Of a stretch of DNA of 64,000 nt, positions 52,719 through 61,900 are shown one piece after another; the stretch's first letter is position 1; each line of letters starts with the position of its first letter. Under the pieces are notes generated by a model, which did not search any database, had not been told where the DNA came from, and saw only the letters and a program-made list of their open reading frames with translations. Where the stretch lies: positions 62,001 through 126,000 of the forward strand of contig VXIS01000090.1 in assembly GCA_008704415.1 (NCBI GenBank), read 5' to 3'. The position numbers were made by a program, and so were the translations under genes. Origin of the DNA: Sphaerosporella brunnea. Taxonomy: Eukaryota > Ascomycota > Pezizomycetes > Pezizales > Pyronemataceae.

Positions 52719-55700
52719 CTACAACCAAAGCACCCATCTCACAATCTTCACGGCGCACCCCACAATTCCTCTAACAATTCTAAAGACTAGGAAAACACTC
52801 CAAACCACCCACATAAGCACCACTACTATCCACTCAAGGCTCCCCCATAACACCTTCCGGACTAGCCGCATCTTACCTCGTCCTTTGCGACGCCGGGCTA
52901 ACGTGAATATCTCGTCCTGTAGCTTTTTGACGTTGAGCGCGAGCTCATTGGTTACTCGGGCACTAAGACCATCCGCCTCATCAGCGATACTTCGCACCAT
53001 CGGCGTGAGTGTATGAGCAACGCTCTTGTTCACACGGTTGATTTGACCATGATAACGAGGGGCAGTGACATGGTTGAAGTCATCCTGTTTTTTGCTGTAG
53101 TTTTGCAGAAGTGCATCGATGCGGTTGCCTTTTGTATTGATTGCTCTGAGGCGGGGGTTGAAAACCGGAGGGGCAGAGGCGTTGATGCGGCGAATCAGGA
53201 TACCAGAAGCAATAAGGGAAGTGCGAGCGCGGTGAATGTCGCGATTGGAAGCGGTGAATGACGATGCTTGCAATGACAATTGGAGGGAAGATTGCTTGAG
53301 AGGTTCCTCTGGAGCATCAATATACTGCTGGTGCGGCGGTTCGAATGCCCTGAGTCGAGTAAGCGCCAAATGGTCCTCTGCTTTGCGGCGGAATGAGTCG
53401 AATTTGACATTTCTCGCGGGTGATCGCTCACGAGTGGTGGATGGAATGAATGAGGACTCCCAGAGTTTACGTCCGCGCTGCTCAGGAGAGGCCTCGCGAT
53501 CGCTGTCAAAGCTTCTCCGGAAGAAGCGATCACGATGGCTGGTATAGTAGGTACTTGAGTGTCTCAGCAGTTTGGGCTTTTTGGACATCGGCACTTCTGC
53601 GGCAGATGCGCGCTTGGATAGCTCATGGTCCTCCAGCTCCGAAGTTCCTTCTTTGGTCGGATTATTCCTGTCTTCGTCGTCACTAGCGGTGAAGCTCGAC
53701 GCCGTCGGAGACGCCATCGCCCCATCACCCCGCTTCCAAAGTAACAGCTCTTCGACTCGCGATACTTCATTGCGAAGCTTGTCGACACGAGACCTAACCT
53801 TGCCAACTTTGGAACTCTTCTCCTTATCGGTTGGCCTCCGATAACAGCGTTCTATGTCCAGTGATTCGCGACCGCTATCCTCGACGGACTCCTTCTCTTT
53901 ACTGCCGGTCTCCCTGCGCATCCCCGACAGGAGCTTTTTGGTCGGGCTGGCCCTATTATCCCTTCTATCGTCGTCCTTCGCGTCGGGTTCTTCCGATCGC
54001 ATTCTAGGGGGGCTGAGCGAAATTGCAATGCTGGGTACCACGAAGTCTGACCTGTCTGCAACACTCCCAGAGATACCTAAACCCGGAGGAGTTGGATATC
54101 GTTCGAGACTACTTCTACTTCCACTGCCAAAGGCGGTGGAAACCCCCATCACGGTTCTACCGGCCCGTTTACTCGGATCCCACCCTGGCGGTGCCGATTC
54201 GTACTCTTCGTCGATATCCATGCTTTGTCTATACTCAGGCTGATTGTTGGCAACCGGAACTGGATGTTTCTCATCCGTTTCTGACAGAATCCATTCGTTA
54301 TCCTCCGCTTCCCGTTTCCGTCGTCTTTCTTCCAACTCGAGCTGATGCTGTTTGAGCTTCTTGCTTTTCTTTTTGTCATGGCTTCGACCCCTGATCATTC
54401 GCTCCAGTTTGTTTCGACGACGGCGGTGGCGTGAGTCGTCAGGTTTATGCCGATTAGGTTCATCGGTATCGGAGGAGTAGTTGAGATATTCGGAATTACT
54501 ATCTCCGCCACCGTCTGAAGACGTTCCGGCACTCTCAAAACCATCGTGCCCTTGTTTGAAAAATTGGTGATAGTCCTTTGTTCCGACTATCGTCCTTCTT
54601 TTACGTGGGGACTCGGTGCTCACTCTCCCAGAAACATCATCGTCACTGGGTCGGTATCCGAAGTCTGTGTCTGGCACCTCTAAAGACGCACGCTGCTTCC
54701 CCAAGCTCTCTATACTCTTGATGCTCCTTCGGCCCTCACGCTTGCAGTCTTCAGAACGCATCCAGTAGTAGTCCGCAAACATTTCTTGAGGCTCAATGAT
54801 CCAATCCATTTTCGGTCTCTTCAACTTCCTTCCCACTCCAGGTGGTGGGCGGGGTAAGCTACCGGCCTCTATGCCTGAGGGAGAATAACCAGAAACAGCT
54901 GCATCCTCCACCCATTGTTCGACCGTTCCTGGATCTTCCCAGGGTGACACATCTAGTTGGATCTTTTTACGGCTCCTGATCTTGCGATTCCTAATGACTC
55001 GGAGGGGGTTGTATTCGTAGGTTTTCTTATCTGCTGAGTTCCCCGGACCCTCTAATACCGTCAATTTCTCGACCCGCTCTTCTTCAATTTCAAGTAACTT
55101 CTTGAAAATGGCGGAAAGTTCCAGCGCTTGCTTTGCCTTCAGTGTACGCTGTAGCGTCGCCTCTGAGAATTTGTATTCCCGCTGCAATTCCCGCAGCTGG
55201 TCGCGCCCCAAACTCCACCGCCTTTTGCTGTCAGAGTCCGCGGTGCCAAATTGCAGTGACGATAGTACTGGTGTTGGAAAGCTCGGTCTTCCGGGAGTGG
55301 CGGGTTGTTGTGGTGGCGGTGAGGGCATGCAACGCTTCGTCGAGACGCCGGCACTTGATGCCGATCTGCCCGGAATCAGGAAAGACCGTGTCGGGGAAGT
55401 TGCTCTACCCCAGCCGCCGGGCTCCCGATGAGAGCCAGAAGTAGATGTTCCCGGGACCGGCAACGTGTTTCTATGATTCTGCTGCTGCCGAAGAGCCGAG
55501 GATGCCTCTCGTTTTCGCTTCTGGGCCTCCGAAAGAACAAGTTCCACCATCGCCGCGGGATCGGTGTCGGTCGTCGTCTTGCCCTCCGCATCTGTTCCCG
55601 CCATGCTGGGCTGACGAAGACTGGAATCCCTCTCGGAGCAGTCGAGCGAGTTCTTTCTGCTGCCGCTGGCATTGTCGAGGAGAAATCCACCCGCCGCTTG

Positions 55701-55862
55701 TCGTCGTGCGCGGGTCACAGGGCCAGGGGGCATCGAGCTGGGATTTGGCACCGTGCGATGCGATGACGGCTGCACGGAAAGGGACTGGTTGTGGGCAGCC
55801 GATGAGGAGCTGTGGGCCGTTGCGGGAAGTCGGGATGAGGAGGCGGCGGAGGCCTCAGCCAT
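52719..55862 (-). CDS. Large Ser/Arg-rich protein with C-terminal hydrophobic tail, unknown function
   Basis: One open frame of 1047 aa without introns. The N-terminal 250 residues are Ser/Pro-rich and disordered. Around residues 215-290 is a helical segment (LRELQREYKFSEATLQRTLK). Many dibasic and acidic low-complexity stretches follow. The last 120 residues look folded: a helix (NELALNVKKLQDEIFTLARR), a basic patch and about 38 hydrophobic residues ending at the C-terminus (LEWIVVVLMWVVWSVFLVF then a second stretch). This suggests a tail-anchored ER or nuclear-envelope protein with a hairpin. I do not recognise the family. Confidence 0.75.
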   Translation of the reverse strand: MAEASAASSSRLPATAHSSSSAAHNQSLSVQPSSHRTVPNPSSMPPGPVTRARRQAAGGFLLDNASGSRKNSLDCSERDSSLRQPSMAGTDAEGKTTTDTDPAAMVELVLSEAQKRKREASSALRQQQNHRNTLPVPGTSTSGSHREPGGWGRATSPTRSFLIPGRSASSAGVSTKRCMPSPPPQQPATPGRPSFPTPVLSSLQFGTADSDSKRRWSLGRDQLRELQREYKFSEATLQRTLKAKQALELSAIFKKLLEIEEERVEKLTVLEGPGNSADKKTYEYNPLRVIRNRKIRSRKKIQLDVSPWEDPGTVEQWVEDAAVSGYSPSGIEAGSLPRPPPGVGRKLKRPKMDWIIEPQEMFADYYWMRSEDCKREGRRSIKSIESLGKQRASLEVPDTDFGYRPSDDDVSGRVSTESPRKRRTIVGTKDYHQFFKQGHDGFESAGTSSDGGGDSNSEYLNYSSDTDEPNRHKPDDSRHRRRRNKLERMIRGRSHDKKKSKKLKQHQLELEERRRKREAEDNEWILSETDEKHPVPVANNQPEYRQSMDIDEEYESAPPGWDPSKRAGRTVMGVSTAFGSGSRSSLERYPTPPGLGISGSVADRSDFVVPSIAISLSPPRMRSEEPDAKDDDRRDNRASPTKKLLSGMRRETGSKEKESVEDSGRESLDIERCYRRPTDKEKSSKVGKVRSRVDKLRNEVSRVEELLLWKRGDGAMASPTASSFTASDDEDRNNPTKEGTSELEDHELSKRASAAEVPMSKKPKLLRHSSTYYTSHRDRFFRRSFDSDREASPEQRGRKLWESSFIPSTTRERSPARNVKFDSFRRKAEDHLALTRLRAFEPPHQQYIDAPEEPLKQSSLQLSLQASSFTASNRDIHRARTSLIASGILIRRINASAPPVFNPRLRAINTKGNRIDALLQNYSKKQDDFNHVTAPRYHGQINRVNKSVAHTLTPMVRSIADEADGLSARVTNELALNVKKLQDEIFTLARRRKGRGKMRLVRKVLWGSLEWIVVVLMWVVWSVFLVFRIVRGIVGCAVKIVRWVLWL

Positions 55863-56248
55863 GTTTCGTTTATTCGAGAGCAGTGAGTTGGTGGCGAGCT
55901 TGTCGGTAAGCGAAGCAGGGTTTCGCTGGTTGTCGCTGCAAGAGGATCGGGTCAGGAGCCTGCTCGCTTTTTAGCCAGACGCTCTGGTCGGAGTCCCATG
56001 GGCAAGTGTTTTCGGTACGGGCAGGTTTGGGGGTCGAGAAGGTTGGTGGGGGCAGGGGGGTTGGCGAGAAAGTTAAGGACGGTGGAGTCAGGAAGGAATC
56101 GAGGCTCGTGTGGTTGGTTGACTTGCGCGGCAGCCTACAACTGAATAAAGTATAGGTAGTTTCAATCAACTCGCGATGATTATACAATGCAGATGAAGCA
56201 GCGCCCGTTCGGCATAATTAACAGCCAGATCCCACCATACGCCTAACT
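55863..56248. other. Intergenic, promoter of the large gene and RRN9 3' end
   Basis: 386 bp. No feature seen beyond a purine-rich tract (56020-56100). Confidence 0.5.
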
Positions 56249-57763
56249 TCAAGCGCCGCCATTCACCTCCGAGCTTGGGCTTGGGCTTGCCCCGTCGCCA
56301 GTCTCAACAACACTGTCAGTATCTCCCTTCGTCTGTTTGCGCAGTCGCCTGCTGTCCTTCTTCGCCGAAATTTTACTCTTCTGGTGGCCCCAGCTAACGC
56401 AAACTTCCTCTAAGAAACTACCCCCATCGCGTGCAGCGCTATCCTCGGACAGTCCACCTTTCGCAGTCCATTCAGTTCCGCGCTTTGACTTCGTTCCTAA
56501 CGTGCGGAACTTCATATCCTGGGCAAACAATTCCGCGCATTTCGCCGCCGTCCTTTCCAGCGGTCCTTGTTCCCACCCTTTGATAGCGGCCATTCCCACG
56601 ACTTGACTCCAATCCCGCAATCTCACCCTGTATCGTCGATTCCGCAGATACTTTTCGTACTCCCCCGGGTTTGCGGCCTTTCGTTTCCGCTTCTTATTGT
56701 TTCCGCCCTCTTCACTATCCTCCGAGTCTAGATCTTCTTCTGTATCTGCCGGAGTCGGAGACAGCGCTGTGCGCGGTGGCGTCGTTGGCGGCTGTCCACC
56801 GCCCTCTTGTGTCTTCGCTTCAGACTTCAATTGATCCCATTTGCGCTTCGCATCCCCACGGGCTGAGCTGGGTATTAGGTTCTTGACATAGTGCTCGCGT
56901 TCCTTGTGCAATCCCACCAGCAACGTATCCAATTTCGAGATGATATTTCGTACGACAGGCCTCAAGAATTTCTGCGCTTCGTCATCATCAACTGTAGGCT
57001 TCAATTCTGGCTTTCCCTCCTCACGTATCCTTTCCTTAGCCCGCCTCAACGCGGTTGCCGTCAGCACCTCTTCTAGCATCTGGCTGGGCAATGACTGCTC
57101 GTCCGGAACCGCTTCACGTGGACGCGCTCTCCTGTATCTTGGATCATGTTCATTTTGTCGGGGCACGTGCTCTGAGCTCAACGGCCAAGCCGTCCACTGA
57201 TTCGTGATAAATCGGCGCTCGGCAAGGGGAATCGAGTCTGCCTCATCGTCGATGTCGCTCTCTTCATCGGCGTCGACGTGTCGTCGTTTCCTAGCCTTGA
57301 CCACAGGCTTAGGCTTCGTTCTGATCTTCTTGTCCGGATCGCCCTTGGGATACAATTTTTTGAGTAGATGCGCATTCATTAGGTGCGTCCCTAGGTTCTG
57401 ATGCGAATCCCAATCCATTCCGGTGAGCAGCCGGTGATAGGATATGGTCGTTGTCTCCGTCTCTTCCGCGTCGCCCCAGCGCCGCCTCATATTCTCGTCG
57501 TCCCCGCCATACCGACTGCTGCCACCGCCGCCGAACGAGCTTGCGGGTGTTTGGGAAGGATCCCCAAAATCTGGATCGTCGTCTGAGTGTTCCACGAGTG
57601 GTGGGAGTGAGGGGGATTCAGATGCTGTGCGGTAGACTTCTTCCACGGATGCTGGAGTTGAAGAACGCGAAACAGGTTGTGCTCCGGGAAGATACTCGGA
57701 CGCAGTGTCCGAGTATTCGAAGGTATTTGAATGGCTGAATATTGAATGGTGTGGGGAAGACAT
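56249..57763 (-). CDS. RRN9: RNA polymerase I upstream activating factor subunit Rrn9-like
   Basis: 504 aa from the ATG at 57763; the frame is open further upstream but that part looks like promoter. The region YHRLLTGMDWDSHQNLGTHL (then MNAHLLKKLY) and the later TNQWTAWPLSSEHVP fit the fungal Rrn9 domain: a leucine-rich LxxHLxNAHxLK helix and a W-TAWPL motif. Rrn9 belongs to the upstream activating factor that recruits RNA polymerase I to rDNA promoters. The rest is charged low-complexity plus a basic YLRNRRYRVRLRDWSQVVGM segment. Assignment rests on short motifs. Confidence 0.68.
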   Translation of the reverse strand: MSSPHHSIFSHSNTFEYSDTASEYLPGAQPVSRSSTPASVEEVYRTASESPSLPPLVEHSDDDPDFGDPSQTPASSFGGGGSSRYGGDDENMRRRWGDAEETETTTISYHRLLTGMDWDSHQNLGTHLMNAHLLKKLYPKGDPDKKIRTKPKPVVKARKRRHVDADEESDIDDEADSIPLAERRFITNQWTAWPLSSEHVPRQNEHDPRYRRARPREAVPDEQSLPSQMLEEVLTATALRRAKERIREEGKPELKPTVDDDEAQKFLRPVVRNIISKLDTLLVGLHKEREHYVKNLIPSSARGDAKRKWDQLKSEAKTQEGGGQPPTTPPRTALSPTPADTEEDLDSEDSEEGGNNKKRKRKAANPGEYEKYLRNRRYRVRLRDWSQVVGMAAIKGWEQGPLERTAAKCAELFAQDMKFRTLGTKSKRGTEWTAKGGLSEDSAARDGGSFLEEVCVSWGHQKSKISAKKDSRRLRKQTKGDTDSVVETGDGASPSPSSEVNGGA

Positions 57764-58945
57764 GGTTTTCGGCAGTGACAACAATCTCGGAGGCAGGTTT
57801 TGGCTGAGTACACAAGGTGATAACGATAAGATATTAAGAATCATAAACCAGTGGAATGTAGGGGTTACTCTCCAATAGCGAGGGTTGTGCAGCAAAAGTA
57901 CTCCAGACGGTGCCAAGCCTAAAATTGACCCCATCAAAATTTCGGAGGTGGAAAAAAAGTGCTTGGTCGACAACGCCCAAGGGATATTTGGTTCTCAACA
58001 ATCGATTGCAGGTCTTCCGGCTTTAATCTATTGTGTGGTTGTTGAGATAAACACAGAAACGTAGTGTTTTTCGTGCTCGCTTAAGCTTGAGTCCCTTTTT
58101 TTTGTGGGGTGCAGGCCGGGCAAATCGATGGGTGTCTGGACCATATTGATTTATCAACGAGTGGTTGTGGTGTAGACTGTAAATTAAAGTCCGGCTCCAA
58201 AAGTCAAGGGACTTTATTGGGGCTGCCTTAAGCGAGCGAGCGCCACACCGAAGCCAGAGGCGTAGCCGCGTAGGTGAACGCAGGCGTTCCCAGCAAATAA
58301 AGACCTCTGCGGCGCAAGAGAACGGTTTCAAGAGGGCGGTTTGATGAGGACGGTTTCTAGCAAGAAACTAAGACGCAGCAGCAGCCCTCGTTCGCTCCAA
58401 AGCCTCACGCTTCGAGCTCTTGATATCTCGGATTTCCAGCACCTCCGACCGACCCCATCTACTCGTCAAAATCAAAAGTATTGCATTTGACGAGTAGGGG
58501 ATGTAGATCGGAGCGAACGGACTACCATGCTATGGCGATGGAATTCCTGGTGGAGTATGTACCAGCGGCGAGGCGCACATATCGATGTCCGCCCATCCTC
58601 TCCTGCCCACCATCCCGCCTTGCCGCCAATCGCAGCATGTCAACAAAGCTTTTTAGCAGCAACATAGTACATCACAATTTAGTCACACCTCAGGCCCGGC
58701 TGCTGGCAAAGTGAGGTATTGCTGTGCCGACCGCTCATCATGTAGACTCCTACTTAGAATGCAGTGCAGATTCTCGTCTTCCTCATAAAGTTTAACCATG
58801 AAAACAGCCACGGAGAAATGAACTGAAGCCCCCCAAATCCCTTTCCAACGCAGAACCACCTATGCAAGAAATCGGCTCTATACAACAATACCAGGTATCA
58901 TCTCTATCATCGTTCCCCAGAGCTACTGCATATCTTACAACGAAG
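57764..58945. other. Intergenic, RRN9 promoter and RIF1 3' end
   Basis: 1.2 kb. Contains the small hairpin at 58453-58503 and a GC-rich stretch at 58215-58325. No gene. Confidence 0.5.
58453..58503. repeat. Mini fold-back sequence related to the CCCCATCTACTCG MITE
   Basis: CCCCATCTACTCGTCAAA at the left is imperfectly inverted as TTTGACGAGTAGGGGATG, about 15 bp apart. The pairing weakly extends outward (TCCGACC/GATCGGA). No TA flank remains. It is probably a deleted derivative of the family seen at 43779. Confidence 0.6.
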
Positions 58946-61900
58946 TCAGCGCCTCGCCTTCTTCTTCTTGTCCCTCAACTTGCTAAAGGCTTCAAACACT
59001 TCGTCTTCAATCGAGGCGATCTCAGATACAGTCATGTCTGCGCTGTGAACCATGTCAAGAGCTTTTCTCAGGGCATCCATTGCAATGTTTGCTGGTGAGA
59101 TCGTCTCGGCCGGCTGTGCCGGCTGACCGTGCTCGTTTTTGACCGCTCCGTCGTCGGCGCTACGCCCCACTTGGTCCCTCTCATAAGGCGACAAAACAGT
59201 ATTCGTAGTCGCCAACGATGATGTCGCGCGTCGTTTGCTTCGCCTTGCCACATCATACTTCAGGCTAGCGCTCTCGGCGGAATCAATTTCGGAGATGCTG
59301 TGCTTGGGGCTCTGGATTTGAAGCTCGTCGGCGTCAACGTCATCAGTATATAATTCCTTGTGTTGCCGGCCTTTCCTCGGCGTGGCGACAATTCTGGACG
59401 GAGATTTGGAGTCAGAGATCGAAGAGTAACTGTCGGTCTGGGTTTCCTCGACGAATGATGTCTTCACGTTCTCCGAGCGCTTCCTGGGCGTCTTCTCTCG
59501 AGACGTCCTTGCTCTCTTCGATGACGCAGGGTCCCGAGTACGAGTGCGAGTGGGCGTAGAAGCCGCAGATGCCTCTCCTTTGAGTCATGTTTAGTATGCC
59601 CCCCCAGATCAAAAAGAATTGGATCAGTCTTACCACTCATTCCGTCGAAGTCGCTCCCGCCAGCTGCAAAATAACCATGTGGTGTAGCCTTGATACCTTT
59701 ATTCTTTCGTGCTGAGATTCTCACCGGAGTGACATCGATAGCTTTGGCTCTTGCTCTCTTCAAGGGACGCTCTGATTCGCCAGCTGTGTTCAGCCTGGGA
59801 AATGGAGATTGACAGTTGGGCTCTGCTGCGATCACAATGGTATCGAGCATTTTAGGCGACGCTACAGAACCTTGCGGTACGGGTGTCTCTCTCTTTCGTT
59901 TTTTGGAGCGCTTCCTGTTCGTTCTTATTGGCGGCGTACCGGCGGCTGAACGTACCTCTGCAATAATTTGTGCATCGGGCCCATCGGGCACTGACTCGGA
60001 GTCATCAACGGGCGCATATTCTTCGCCGTTCTTGACCGGTGAAATTGCAACCGCGATTTCTGCGATATCCTTTGACGGTGATACCTCATAATCATCTGAC
60101 AGCCTCTGCTCCGGAGCCGAGGACGACCGCGCAGGCCCAGTTGTTTCTTTGTTGGGGAAAGCATCTTGGGCATCCACAAAATTGTCATCGCCTGAAGGGC
60201 TGTCGGAAGAGAGATTAAATGACAATGCTTCAGCTCGTGGGTGGCGTTTTTGGGAGTAGTTGTCACAAGCCGTCATGTTCACATCGTTGTCCGAATCAAC
60301 ATCGGTCAGTCCAGGGTGCTCCGCTATTGCGCTCTGCTGCGCCCCTTTACAAGCTTGATTGGAAGTTCTTGGGGTCACACATGGTTGAGGATCGGGATCA
60401 AGCTGTGACTCCGCAATAAACGACACCAAAGGCTCAGCCGCTCCTGCGGCCTCTTCCGGTTCTGGTGAGTGAGAGGCGCCTATGGATGCTTGCCGTTGGG
60501 GGGAAGGGGATCCGGTAGCCAACTTCATTTTCTTCTTCGGTTTACGGCTTGCGCCAGCTGTCAATTCAGGAAACATTTCTGCGGCCCGGGCTTGCTCTTC
60601 CCTGACTTCCTTCTGATGTTCGGTCATGAGTTGAGAATCCTGTGCTTCAAGCCCGGGCGCGCCCCCAACAGCCACAAAATTGAGCTGCGAGTCCATGTGC
60701 TTTGGCTTGAGAGGTTTGGACCTCGTCGGAGTTGAAGTAAGTACATGGCTTCTCGGCGTAAAGGTCTTTCTTGCACGGCCGTACGGTGTTTCTTTAACCA
60801 TCGCCGCCGGAGTTGACGCCCTTGACTTCGATTCTGGGAACAGCTGGCGGGCAGGGGTGGGACTTGACCATGGAATATCATCCACAGACTGACTTGGTTC
60901 TCCTTCCTGGGATTCGGCGAATACAGGAGGTGTGAAGATGCCCTGCTACCACAATAGTTAGTAGCCATGGTGGGATAAAAACATGTTTGCCTACCAAATT
61001 TTCCTCTGGAAAGTCAGGCAAAGATATATCAGCCACGGTTTTTAGCTTAGCTAGGGCAGTTCGCAATCTACTCGGGTAATTGAGCGTGCGCTGCTTCCCA
61101 AAAGTGTCGTTCCAAAGCTTGATGGTGGCATTAACTGTTCCTTTGCGCCAGCTCTCGAATCCGCTCGATAACAGCACGTTAAAGTTCAACAACAATTCGC
61201 TGTCATGCTGAGGCAGTGAACGGACCACCTGGAGAATCCTTTCCCACAGTTTTGTGGTAGCGGAGGCACTGAACCCATTCTGCAGTTTGTGAGCTCTCGC
61301 CGAAAAGCGGTTGCAGGTAGATAGACAAACCTTTTGTGAGAGCAGGTGAGAGGGATCTTTTGTCCACAGACCAAGACCCTCTTGCATTTGCTTCAATGGG
61401 ATGCTTGACCCGGAAGGTGCACGAGAGATGAAATCAATGGAGGCCCTGCACAAATCGGCACCTAAAGCTAGAGAATCCTGGTCTGGAGTTTCATATGACT
61501 TCAAAAGTAACGTGCTGATCAGTGCATATAAATGCTCGAACGAGCTGCAACAGTTAGCACCCCACAAAATCCTGGCTGAGCGGCAATTACTCAGAGTTTA
61601 TGGGCTTCCGATCGGAACCGAGTCCGAGATGCCCCCTGAACATGCCCTCGATGGTATTTTTCTTTCCGTGGTTGGCCTTCTGGACTAATATTACAGCTCG
61701 ACGCAGACTCAAGCCACTACGGAGGAGCGAGTCAGCGAGAAGAATTGCTTCAATGAAGCACAGTTCTTACAGATTGGAGTCAAGGTTTGAATATCGAAGA
61801 GATTCTGCCAGAGGGGCAATGACGTTGTTCGAGACCTGAGCTTCGCTTAATTCATTTTGGATGATTGTTATGAGGTCCTCGCAGAGAGACTCCCATCCTG

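Noticed and set aside
55102..55974. Plus-strand ORFs of 100-154 aa opposite the large minus-strand gene
   Set aside because: Shadow frames of the Ser/Arg-rich coding sequence.
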